Source of the DNA: Berghia stephanieae
Lineage: Eukaryota > Mollusca > Gastropoda > Nudibranchia > Aeolidiidae
NCBI GenBank assembly: GCA_034508935.3
Contig: CM067451.1
Coordinates: forward strand, 43,251,590 to 43,315,589
Length of the DNA stretch: 64,000 bases
Direction: 5' to 3'
Positions within the stretch are counted from its first letter, which is position 1. Each line of letters begins with the position of its first letter. Shown here piece after piece: positions 43,101 through 56,556 of this stretch. Under the pieces are notes generated by a model. It was not told the origin of the DNA and searched no databases. It was given only the letters and a program-made list of their open reading frames with translations. The position numbers and the translations under genes are program-made.

Positions 43101-45263
43101 CCTGAAATATTGATTGCGCCTAACAACTCAGGTCTCATCTTTTGGGAAAAAGTTTTTTCCACCACAAAATTTTGTGATTGAAACATTTTGACATGGTGCC
43201 AACTGGGGGTAACCTATACAAAATTTTTTTATTTTTTTTAATGTACATACTTACCAAAAAAGAAAACATGTGTTTGGGGAAATTTGTTCGCATCATTTTT
43301 AGGCTCTGATTTGGGGTTTATAAGAAAAAAAAAAACAAAAAAAAAAAAACTAAAAACTATCATGTGCAAGTTTTTCTCTAAACCTTAAACAAAAAACTCC
43401 CCCCCTTATGTTTTTAAAAAGGGTTTTTTTAAAAAAAATTTTTTACCTTAAAACTATTGTTCCCCTTTTGGGAAAAAAAAAAAAATTAAGTCCGAAAAAC
43501 CCCTGGCTATTTTTTTTAAATTTAAAAAAAATCCAAAAGGGTTTGGAAAGGGGGGGAGGGGAAAAAATAATTTTCCCAAAAACCCAAACTTCCCATAATC
43601 TTCCCCTTGGGTATTTTTTTTGTTCAAGTTCGGTCAGCCCCCTTTAAAAAACGCAATATTTGGGGGTCATCAAAAAATTTTTGGGTTTTAAACCCAAATT
43701 CATTTTTCCGTCCACTATTTCAACTTTTTCACATTTATTGTCAACTCCAAAAAGAAAAAAAAATTTTTTATAAAACCCCATATAGCAATTTTTATTGAAA
43801 CAAAAACCATAGGGGAGCCCCGTTTAAAAATTTTCAACCAAACACCAAAAAAACGCCGATATTTTTAAAAGGGGGAAAATTTTTCCCCAAACTTTTTCTC
43901 AACAATTCAACATTTGTCAGAGTAAAGAGAAAATTTGCCTTAATTTAAGACAATAAGCTCCACCAAACCATTGGTCAAAATGCCTTTTAATCCTAAAACA
44001 AGATATCCTCATTTCTTTTTAAACGCTTTTAAAACCCCTTTTGGGTCAAGATTATGACCAGCCCCACCCCTTTCTTTTTAAGGGCCACCGATGACGTCAC
44101 AAACCCATACGCAAGCCCCCCCCTCTTTCGCCCAAAACAGATTTTGACCACTACTGTAGCATTAAACCTGCTCACTCTCGATTTTTTTCAACCTGTCAGA
44201 TTTCATCCATGAGAAATTTTAATCATGAATACTGTTTGATTTCAAAAATTTTTACCACTTTTTAAAAAAAAAAGTTTTTTTGCTTTAACCATGCTTTTAT
44301 ATAGAATTATTTCCTTTTGCTTAAAATATTGTTTTAAAACCGAAAGTTGTTTTTTAAAAATGAGAAAAATTTTATCCGGGTGGCTGTAATATATTACACA
44401 TCATGAAAAAAAAAAAAAAAAAAAAAAACAAACTATGTTACCTAAATGTTATTCTTTTCCTATAAAAATTACATTCTTACCATTAACTCAAGATCACATA
44501 AAAGGGTTTTGTCTGATTGACACAAACATTTTCGGGATTTTTAAAGCCAAATTCCTGACTAAAGTTACAAAAGAAAAAAAATTTTCTCAACTTTAAACTA
44601 TGATTTTTGAATGCTGTGATAGGCATACTTATGCATAAACAAGATGCAAAACGGGTTTAATTTAAAAATTTTTTTTTTTTTCAAAATCCATTCTAGTTTT
44701 GCCAAAAAAAAAAAAAACGAGAAGGTTTGATTTGGGGGTAGCGCAAAACTAAAAGTAGTAGTGGTATAGTAGTAAAAAAATTTTAAATAAACGCAGATCT
44801 TTTCTCACTTGTGAAAACTACAGTCTACCCGAACCCCCAATTATCTTGGGGGCTTTCCCCTTTCCCCAAAAAGACGACGACCCAATTTACAACATCAGGG
44901 GGGTTTTTGTCTACCCTTTTAAAATCTTAAAAACAACTGGGTTTTAAAAAAAAGGCCAATAACTTACCAAATTTTAAATTTCTCGGGCCTCTTAAAAAAT
45001 CCCCCACAAAATTTACCCCACATCCATAGCGTCTATTTGGAACCGAAAAGGGCAAAAAATACTTGCGGCATAGAGAGGACGCCGTCCCCCACCTCTTTGA
45101 AAATCCCTATCCCGGGGGTTTTCGATTCCTTTGGGGTTTTTAAAAATATAAAAAACCCGGGGTTTTTTTTAAAAAATTTTTTTAGATAAAATTTAAGTTG
45201 GGGTTTTTTCCTTTTTAAAAACTTTTTCAACCCAAAACGGGTCAACTTTACGTCTAACCAAAA

Positions 45264-45410
45264 ACATTTCGAAGATCGTATGGCAAAAAGCAACGCCGGA
45301 ATGGAGGTTTTTAAAAGCGGACTTTCATTCTCTGCATACAGAAATGCTCCATTTCACACGCGAATGGCTTCAACGGCTCAGGCATCAATGCTACTCAAAA
45401 AGGGGGTTTA
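45264..45410 (+). CDS. TfR/GCPII-like gene, probable N-proximal exon
   Basis: MEVFKSGLSFSAYRNAPFHT then RMASTAQASMLL stands out from the noisy surroundings in composition. FHTRMAST aligns in position with the PH.AGT segment before the PA domain in the M28B family. Edges are approximate because of the base quality here. Confidence 0.4.
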
Positions 45411-47826
45411 TAAGCTTTTTTACAAAAAACAAAACCCCAAACTGATACTGATACCCCCTACTACCGCTTGCCCGAGGATTTATTTCCGAGGCCTCTTTTT
45501 TGCGCAAAAAATTACAAACAACTTTTTCACAAAAAAAAAGTTTTTTTTTTTTGCTTGTCTTTTGTCACCAAATAAGAATCCGGACCAAAATTTTTATAAA
45601 TCTTTTCTAAAAATAGATTTTAAAAAGTATTCTTTTCTTTTTTGTTCTCAAATTTTAAAACAATTTTTATTTTTTTTTTATTTCTATAAAAATCCTTAAA
45701 AGCTCTAGAATTTTTGAGAAAAAATTTTGGAAAGATTTTTGCCCCCACATTTTAAATAATCGTGAAAACCTGGGGGCCCCCCCTTTTTACTTTTTTTGGC
45801 GGTCCCCCTTATTGACCAAAGTGAAAATTTAGGCTAACCTTCTTACGGGTGTTTAACAAATAACTTCAAAACTTGATTTTCAATTATATACCTTGACGTT
45901 GGGTTTTTAAAACCTTTTAAAAAAAAATAAAAAGTGAAGTGCTAGAGGCAATCAATAGGGGGGCCGGATTTTGGGCCCCCCCATTTTGGGGGAAATACTT
46001 TAAAAAAAAAAATAAAAAAAAAAAAAAATTTTAAAAAAAAATTAAAAAAACAAAATAAAAATTTTTATTAAAAATATATATAATATATTTAATATTAATA
46101 TAAATTTTTTTTAAAAAAGTCAAGCTCTTAAATCCGCTAGAATAAAAAAATAGCTGATTTTACATAAATTAAATTTTAGTCATCTACTCAAACTGGGAAA
46201 AAATTCCAAATTTATAAAAAATTTTTATTTTTAATAAAAGTTTATCAGTGGATGCAGTCCCCTTGGGGGTAAAAAAAAAAAAAAACAACAAAAAAACTTT
46301 ATTTTTGCAACACCACTTAAAGTGTTCAAAAATTTAAAAAAAAGAAGGGCAGGCACCAGTATAAATAAAGATCTGAACAATTTTTTATGAAAGGGCAGAC
46401 AAAACAAAAAAGAAAAATAAAAAAAAAAAACCATCCCCCAAAAAAATCAGTCTACCCGACTGAATTTTTTTGGGGGGGGTTTTTTTCTTCTATTTTTTTT
46501 TTCTTTCTGGGACCTTCGTAAACACCTTTTTTAATCTTTTTTTTGAAAGTGCTCAAACGCTTTACAAGTGGCCCCTAGCTAACAAAACCACTTAAAAATG
46601 TAAAGGGAAAAGACATGGCCTGTTGGTGATATTACAATTTTTTTTTTCCCCCAAATAAAAACCCGTTTCCCTTTTTTTACTAGTAGAAAAAGTGAAGGGA
46701 AAAATCCCTTTCCCCAAAAACTCAGCATTCCCTTTTAAAAATAGATCATTTTTTTTGACAAAGAAGAAAAATTTTTTATTTTTTTTTTTTTTATGTCAAA
46801 ATAACAACCTGCAGGGTAAGAAATCCCTTTTTTTGACATAGAACTTAAAAGTTTTTTTTTAAAATTTTTTTTTTGTTTTTTTTTTTTTAAAGGGTTACAC
46901 TTTTTACAGATGATTCTGTGCACGTTGAGGAACAGAAATTTTGGTCACTTTCCCAGACCCAGATAGACCCCAAAACGTCTTTAATGCTTCCGCCATAACG
47001 CACCCTATCACTCCTTTTACTTTTTCCCGGTCCCCCCTTTTTTCCCCCTTCCAAAAATACCCCCTTCTGGCAAACACAAGATGGGAGGTGGGGTTCATGG
47101 TGGGGGGGGGCCGGAAAAATTAATTTTTTGTCCAAAAAAAAATTTTTTTTTCTTTTGGGTTAAAAACCCCAATAAAAAAAAAAAGAAAAAAATTCAGTAC
47201 AAAGGGTCTCGTGTGCACCCACGAAAGAACCGATTTCAAGTTTTTGTTTTCCCCCATTGTATATCAGTATGAGTATTTTTAAAAAAATAATTGAGCTTTT
47301 ATATAGCGCAATATCCACAAAAACATGCTCAAAGCGCTTTACAAGGGGTTGGTCCCCAGTCAAAGCAACATTTAACTTTCAGGACGGGACATGCGCCGTT
47401 AGGTATATTACAATTTTTTCGGACCGAGACAACGCTGTTAGCAGCCCGGTACATATTTAACTTATTTTATCTTACCTGAGTACGGTGAGAAAATATAGTA
47501 AAGAACTTTTTTTCCCAAGGACCATCTTGCACCGAGCAAGGCCTAACACCAGGGCATTCCGACAGAAAGTGAGTGTCATACCACTAGACCACATAGCCCC
47601 TATTATGATTTATACCTAAATTTTCCCTTTCATTCCAGGCACCGTTGATCTAAAGTCACTATGGACGGAGTCTGACCCTTTAAGTTGTTGGAATTGTTTG
47701 GCGTTCAGTGTCCGGTGGGCTGTTTGATTCGAAGGGACGGGACATCATGGCGGATAAGGTATGGATGGCAGACTTTTTCATTTAGTGAGAAGGTAGTATT
47801 TTCTTATATTTGGATATATATATTAA

Positions 47827-47858
<32 letters not shown>

Positions 47859-50800
47859 ATAAATATAATATATATATATATAATATATATATACTAGTAA
47901 AAAAACCCGCAATTTCGCGGGGGAAAAAACATTTTCATTCAATACTGTACCCACCATCATTTAATGAGGGAGATTGGTAAAACAACGTTGTCTGGTAATT
48001 TGGTATATCTTCGGTTGAAATTTTTCTATTGGCCCAACATGAAGATCAAAGGGGAAAATACAAATTTAAAAAAATACTGGGGGTGTAGGAGCTTTCAGAA
48101 ATGTCTCCCCTTTTCTTAACTTTTGAAAAACAAACACCCTAGCACATTTAAAAACCTTATGACTAACCCTCAATCACCCTAATAAAAAAAACAACTCTCG
48201 GACTGCTTTTGCACTCCTTTCCAATACTTAAAATAATCAAAAGGCGGCCGAAAATCAAAACAATGGTCAAATTAGGAAATTATAAACTTTCACAAATCCC
48301 CTAGGTTTGTTCTAGAGTTTTTAAAACTACTTCTATATAATGACAAACTGAATAAATAAATGCCCGACAAAATAACAACGGTGAAAATACAAATTTAAAA
48401 AAAAACTGGGATGTAGCAGCTTTCGGAATGTCTCCCCTTTACTTAACTTATGGAAAAAACAAACACCCTAGCACCTTAATAACACTTAGCAACCTCCAGC
48501 TAACCCTAATAGTAAAAAAAAAAAGAATCAAAAGGCGACGAAAAACCTTCATGTGATCAGTGAAAAATATCACTATGAATGCCACGATTTTCTGAAATAT
48601 GCCAACACGCACACACATGTATACACTACACAAATCACACACACACACACAAAACACCACAGACACACACCCAAAACATACACCAATTAAACATAATACT
48701 CCATAACAAAACTGATCACCGCAAATAAACAACACAACGGAAGTAAAAAAATACTTGATGTCATAAATAATGACGCAAATTGACAACTTTTTACAGTGTC
48801 AAAATTATTGATTTTGGGAGCCAAGTGTCGTCTTACATATTTCATGATATTACTGTTTGACTCAACGAACTTTCAAACTGACTTTAAATTATAAAAGGAA
48901 AAACAATATCTGTTTAATCTATCTGTAAAAAATACATTTCTAATTTTCAAATCTTTCATAGATTTGGCGCCGTATCAATTTTTTTATTGACTCAAATAAG
49001 CACAATGTTCTCCACAATGCTATATTTTTTTAAAGAAAGGTTTATAAAAAATATATAATATATATAATATAATTATATATATAAATAATATATATATAAA
49101 ATATATATATAATATTAAATAATATATAAAATAATATATATATATATATATACCCGTAGTATACCCGGTTACTTTTACCCCATGCCTATTTATTGCATGT
49201 TTATGAGATAAATTATAGGCGTAGTATCAAAGCTAATGTTGTGGGGTTTTTTTGCATGTTAATGATAGTTGAATAAAACTATCTCTGTACATCATCACAT
49301 CATTGCCTTTTTCACCCTGGGTCAGGGTATAGGCCACAGACAAACAGTTTCCATCCTTCTCTATCCTGAGCTAACTTTTTTTTTTCCCGTTCCATGTCTT
49401 ATCACTTCTCTGTATATCAGCTTCTTTAAATTTTTCTCCATGTTCCTCGTGGCCTTCCCCTTGATCTTCTGCCCTGAGGGTTCCAGTCCAATACTTTCTT
49501 TGTTATAGTGGAGTCATTCTTTCTAAGGGTGTGTCCAATCCACCTCCATCGTCTTCTTCCTATTTCCTCTCCCACTGGTTTCTGCTTTGTTCTTTTCCAT
49601 CTATGTACATGCTCATTTTTAATCCATTTTTTTTTTTCTTCCAATTTTGAAAAGTAGCAAAAATCTCTAGGATTGAGTGAGTTAATAGACCCAAGTAACT
49701 TATTTTTGTGTGTTTTGTGGTCTATTTTAGTGATGGAGGCAGAAAGACGCGGAGCGGTGTCTGTACTTTTGTATTGGATGTGGACGACCATCGTTTTGAA
49801 AAAGGCTTGTCCATTGACCCCGACACTGTGCCCTATGCCTCAGCAGCTACTTATGTGAGGGTGAGTACAGTTGCCTTTCTTTTTTTTTCTTTTTTGTTTA
49901 AATGAGGGGGGGGGGGGGGGGGGGATGGCTGAGTGGTTATTGCACTGTGACCCGGAAGGTCCAGGGTCGAGCCCTGCTTTCCTTGAGCAAGATTATTAAC
50001 CCCCAATATGCTCACGTTGGACAACATGGGTGATTCCTGTTGACATCAGACATCCTGTTTGATGGATTATCTATATTCCTTCGTGGAATGCCTAGCAACG
50101 ATGTCGTGGCGGAAGGGCATAATTTATTTTAATTTTGTTTAAATATCCTCTCAATTGTTGTGTGTGATCATTATAATTATCATCATTAAGTATAGGTGTT
50201 ATTTTTTATTATAAACTCATTGCAATGTTATCATCAAAAGTTATTCAACAAGTAAATCGTTCAAAGTTACATTTCCAACTTTCTACTCTATCTTATGACA
50301 TTTTATCATTTGCTGCAGGTAGAATATACACATTTTTTCTAATTTACTATCAATTTTTTTTTTTTTTAAATTCTCTTTTTTTCACAATTTAAAGTTAGCA
50401 AGTTACAGAAAAATCGACGAAGAACAAATCACAGTGCCATGCTATTTTTTTTTTTTTTTTAATGAAGTTATTTATTTATTTATTTATTATTTATTTATTG
50501 GTCAATTTCCCTGTCCTTTCCTTCTCCCACAGACCAACCGTTTCTATGGAAACCGTCAATTCCGTGCCAGACCATTTCTACACACCAGGCACTCACTCTC
50601 ATCGCTCTAATAAACCAGGACTGGATTCCCTCCCCTGCCTCCACTACTGATGGAGACGATGATGATTACGATAATAGTGAGGACGACGATATCAAACAAA
50701 GCGGGGACCAGCCGTCCATTCAAAGATTCTACTCATCAAAGGGAAAATTAAAAGGTTTCGGCGACTCTCCATTTATTTATTTTTTATCTCTTTATTTATT

Positions 50801-51656
50801 TATAAGGAAAGAGAAGTGAATTTTTAATAATATGTGACATATCGTATCGTAATGGTATGATATGGATGAAAACAAATTTCAAAATAGTGTGAAACTGGGT
50901 GGGATTCCTGACCTCCCACAGTGGGCAGGGAGGTACATACCGTGTCTTCTATCTCCCTATGTCTTTTTCCAACTTGCTTTCTGTCTTTGTCTTGGAATGA
51001 GATTACTGTGTTTTGTCCTGGCCCTGGCCTGATACCCTGGCTGAGAGGGAAACAGTCGAATGTATAGTTAGTTTTGTGAAGATGATATTTTTTTCCTTGT
51101 AAATCATCTCTCTGTTATGCAGTGTATTATGTTTTGTTTTACATATATGATTTGTAAATATTTGAGTGTGTTCCTCTTAGTGGAGACCTATGCTTGTTGC
51201 TGGATGAGACTTTTAGGTGATCTCAAACTAAGTACTCTGATAGTGTGCTCTTGGAATCTACACCGGTTTCTTATTTGAACCAATTCCCCCTTGCCTTACC
51301 TTTTCTTGGGTGCTCTAATTGTAATTCTAGAATTGTTGGCGCTGATATGACCTTAATGTGTTGCAAGTGTCGTAAAACCCTTAAAAACAAAAACAAAACA
51401 TCAGATGTAGATCTGCTTGTAACAACAATACTACTACAGCAACTTGGCATATTGTGTTTGAATGAAAACGTTTGTAGTTTACGAGATAGAACTGATGATA
51501 TCATAAGATGAAATTGTTTTAAACTTGATAAGGAGAGTGCTATTTAGAGACTTCATCTCGAGGCCAATTTTTAAGTAATTGCATAAACTTTGTTTGATAT
51601 CTACATTTTTTTATAAATTTCTTCATTTTTTAAATTCAAAAAATGATAATTATATA

Positions 51657-51730
<74 letters not shown>

Positions 51731-51740
51731 AATAATAATA

Positions 51741-51811
<71 letters not shown>

Positions 51812-53654
51812 CATTATTATTATTATAATATTATTATTATTATTATTTCCTTCACAGATTCCTTTGTGGTGGCATTAACAGTATGCAATAAGAATAGGAG
51901 ACAAAAGATTCGGAACATTGTCGCGACTATACAAGGCACTGAGGAAAAAGGTTGGGTTTCTTTTTTCCACCATTATATTATTTTGAATCTTCATGAAAGT
52001 TATGATTATTATTATCATCATCATCATCATCATCGCCATTACCATCATCATCGTCATCATCCTCATCATCATCATCATCACTATCCTTGAATTTCTATGT
52101 TAAATTGACTTAAATTTAAATAAGAGTTTATATTTTTGCCTCATAAACAGGAATGAATGGCAAGCTATTTAGAGGGTATAATATTTCAGCCTGCACTGCG
52201 AGTGTTTTGATTCTACTTTCACTAAATATCAGAGCAATCATAGCTTTAACAACTGGCTTCATTGTTTATCCGAGTTAAAACCGTAAGATATAACATTCAT
52301 TAAGTGCAAAACAAAAAATGAGAAAAATTTGATTCCACATTGTACATGTGGTTTCGTGGTATAACACTCTTCTTTGGATTGGAAGGTCCTGGTTTCGAGT
52401 ACCACTCTGAGCGGCGCTTAGTTGAGTCCTTAGAAAAGGCTCTTTACTCATACCACTATACTCACTATACGTTATCAGTGTTGTCTATCTCCCAAATTTT
52501 TTTTTTTTATACCCCCCCGAACAGGTATCATGTCTCATCCTACAAGTTAAGTATTACTGTTGGCTAGGGACCCCTTGTAAAGCGCTTTGAGCATGTTTAA
52601 TGGATATTGCGCTATGTAAAGCAGTGCTGATGGTTTTCCTCAGATCCGCGGATATCCATGATTTTGGAGCCAGAGGAAGAATTTCCTCCTTTTAAAAAAA
52701 TTACATTTCCCTCAATCAAATGTACTGGCAGTGAGAGACTTGATGTGTGGTAGAACGAACAAGTGCAGTTTCCCCACACTCCAGAAATTATCTAGAATAA
52801 GAATGACAGTTATCTCAATTGCTCTAAGAGTAGGGTTAGTGCAGTAAAATTGGGGCTGAAAGTCGTTCAATATTTTCCTACTTTCTCACTTTTTGTCACC
52901 ATCAGCACTGATGAAAGCTCATTAAAAATTAAAAAAAAAATAATTTACCACTCTGCCTCCCCCAGATCACTACACGCTGGTAGGGCTCCTCGTTCCTCCC
53001 TTCCATTCAGCCCATCTCAAGATGTTGTCGTCAGTACCTCCATCATCGCACAGCTGGTCAAGAGTATACAGTATCTACACAACCTTCACCTATGGAGGCC
53101 ATCTCGTGGGTCAAGGTCGTGTCATGGGGAGGGTCAGAGTTCTCCAATGCTGGAGCCCTGATGTACATCAAGGTCATTTAAACCTTCTTTTCTCTTTTTC
53201 TGTTGGTCACTTGGTATCTGTCTATAGATAGTTCGAAGATGACGTCACTCAGGTCTTTGTTATTGTTTTTTTGCCATCCGCGTTTATGAGTGATGCTCAC
53301 TGAACTGTATTAACCCGACTATAAACGTTCATGGATACACATAGTTTTGTGTGTTGGTCCGTTATACTTCCGGATGTCAATGTTATGAGCTTCTTAGCCA
53401 AGCGCATACTATCTATACATCAATTTAATTTATTTATCCAGAACTACCATTTATACCATTTAAGCTTAGGTAATGTCAAAATAGGGACATTGATAGATTA
53501 CTCGTGGAATCTTCTGTTCCCTAATTGAACCAATCACCTTTGTCTTACTTTTTCTTTCTTGCTTTAACTTCAAATCCAGAACGTTTCCCTCATCGTCTTT
53601 CTGTTTACTGGTTCTAAAATGATCTAAAAGTTTTGCAAGTGCCGTATACTCCCC

Positions 53655-53685
<31 letters not shown>

Positions 53686-56458
53686 AGAGATATAATATTT
53701 ATATTGCGAGAGTGGTTATTTTAAACTGATCAAAACAAGCATCTATAACTCCATCCCATGATCTATTGATCTATTTTTGAATAGTCAAGTCCTGTTATGA
53801 TCAGTAGAATAAGGAAATGTAAATGTTGCTGCTCGAAGAAATAAATAACAATGTGAAATTGAATGTAAGCTTCAATTTAATTACGAAAACAGATAAAATG
53901 GACGTTTCAGGTTTCCGGATGAATGAAACTATAGTTGAATGAGATAATGTGGTAGTGGTGTTAAGAATCTTGTTAAGAATCTTTTTTTTCCCAACCAGAA
54001 TCGACAACACATTCTTGGTAGTCGTGCCGTGGCTTACATTGATGCCAGCCATCTTGTATCTGGCAATGCCACCATCGCAGTCCAAGCCGGTGGAAGTCTG
54101 CAACAGTTACTCAAGGAAGTTGCTTTTGATGTGAGTAGCCTTGAGGGAGACAAGATTATTTTAATTTTTGAATACTCCAAGGATTGGGGGGAGGAAGGGA
54201 TTGGTTTGAGTGGCTAATTTTTTGTGCGACTATGTGGTTTTGTGGTATGACACTCGCTTTTGGATCGTAAGGTCCTGGTTCAAGCCTCGCTTGGCTCATA
54301 GTTGAGTCTTTGGAGAAGACTCTTTACTCACATTCTCTTGCCGTACTCAGGTGTAAAATAAGTACCTGGCCGTTAACAATGTCTCTGTCAGAAAAAATTG
54401 TAATATCGCCTAACAGGCGTTATGTCTCGTTCTACATGTTACGTGTTGCTGTTGGTCAGGGACCCTTCCTTTGTAAAGCGCTTTGAACACATTTAGTGGA
54501 TACTGCTCTATATAAAAGCTCAATTTTCTAAAAATATTTAAGTGGCTAAGTTGTTTGGCATTGTACTGAAAGCAAGGGTCCCAGGTTTCAAGCCCGACCA
54601 CACACTGGCAATTTTTTTTTTCTTTGTGAAAAATTAGTAACCCCCCAATTCGCTCATTTTGGGCAGCATGGGTGATTCCAGTTGGCATCAGGTGTTTGTT
54701 TTGATGGATTATTTATGAAATGCCTTAGCAAAGGAAATAATAAGGCAGATGGCCGTAGTGTTGTTTATAAGTCGGTGAAATTGATGACAAAATATTGAAT
54801 TAAAAAGTGGGGAAATATATAACTTATAATATGAATTAGAAGGCTTATTTTCTTTTTTTTTTTAAAATAAATTTAAAAAAACCCAAAAGACAACAACAAA
54901 AATTCCTTAATGATAATATATCTTTATTGTCCCCCAAAAAGTGGCAATTTGTCATTTGGTTACACATTTATAACAATACAATATTGACATAGACACACTC
55001 ACACAAGGTGCACACTAGTAACATAGTAGTTATCGTTAAAAAAAACAAAACAATAAAAACTCAAACTTTTCAGATTTTCTTTGCCAGCCTCTACTTTTGA
55101 TTTCCATACTTCCATACTTTCACAGATCACAGACCCACGGAACGAGGAGCAGACGATACAGAGTAGGTGGCAGCAGCAATCCAAGGAAGGGAACTCTCGT
55201 AGTATGTACAGTCAGCTGACTGGTTTTGGCTCAGACAACACATTATCTCCCTTTCTGCACATGGTTGGGATCCCCACAATAACCGTCCAGTTTCAAGGGG
55301 TCAGTTAGTGCTCTTTCTCTTCTCTCTCTCATCCTCCTCTCTCTCTCCTCTTCCCCCCCCCCCCCCCTCTCTCTCTCATCATTTATTTCATCAAAATTTT
55401 GATAAACTAGAAACTGATAAGCTGTTGCTCGATTGACCATCCAAGTTAGTTATATATGTACAATAAAAATATTTTTGGATGAAATATAGTTTTTTTATTA
55501 TTATTATTGTTATTATTATTATTATTTTTATTATTATTATTATTATTATTTTTGTTTTTTTTTGTTGTTTTTTTTGTTTTTTTTTAAATTTTTAAATTTT
55601 TTTTATTAATTTATTAATATTTTTTTTTGTTATTATTATTATTGTTGTTTTTATTATTGTTGATCTTGTCGGTAATTTTTTAGACAAAAACAATGCTGTT
55701 ACAGGTCAGATTTTCATTTTACACCCAATTACGGTGACAGAATGTGAGTAAGTAAAGTAGCCTTTTTCAATGATTCAATGTTGCACTGTCCAGAGCAGGA
55801 CTTGAACCACAGACATACCAGTCCAAAGGCGAATAAGACCACAAGCATAAGACGTAACAGCCTTGTGCGATGAGCTCCACATATTTACCTTTTCCTAAGC
55901 AATTACAAGACTTTATAGTTTTGTAAACATCTTTTTATTTTCAAAGCTGGATTACTGTAATGCTCTGTTGTTTGGTGTCTCGGAAAATAAGCTGAAGCGG
56001 CTGCAGACAGTCCAAAATAATGCTGCCAGATTGGTCTTTCGAAGGCAGAGGTTTGACTCTCCCACACCTCTCCTTCGAAGATTACACTGGCTGCCTGCTG
56101 AGAAAAGGTTCAAATTCAAAGCATGTGTCCTAGTTTATCGTTGACTGGAAAACACTGCCCCTCGCTACCTCACAGAACTCCAAAAGTACTATTCGACAAC
56201 TCGACCTTTGCGTTCCTCCAATGTCACCACCCGTTTGGCTATCCCACGCATTTGTACAAAGGCGGGAACAAAGTCCTTTTCTCATTTTGATCCGTCTGTA
56301 TGGAACACCATTCATTCCACAGAGCATCCGAGATCCAAATCATTGTCTGTTTTCAAGAAATCCTCGAAAACTGTTCTTTTTTGATGACATGTACTTTAAA
56401 TATTGTTTAGTGATGATGTAATGAGCCTCATTGTTGAGGATAGCATGCGATCTAAGAG

Positions 56459-56556
<98 letters not shown>

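Larger units (their letters stand above)
40262..47620. other. Homopolymer-distorted sequence, low base quality
   Basis: Nearly all bases sit in runs such as CCCC, GGGG, AAAAA and TTTTT. Known repeats inside it (an S1 SINE at 46545-46735) are recognisable but altered by run-length changes. The edges are sharp near 40262 and about 47620. The pattern looks like unpolished sequence rather than biology. Reading frames here are unreliable. Confidence 0.75.

Noticed and set aside
41465-45699. Many Lys/Phe-rich frames between 40.3 and 47 kb
   Set aside because: They come from homopolymer-distorted sequence; Lys and Phe are simply AAA and TTT. Only the two islands with M28B-family similarity were kept.
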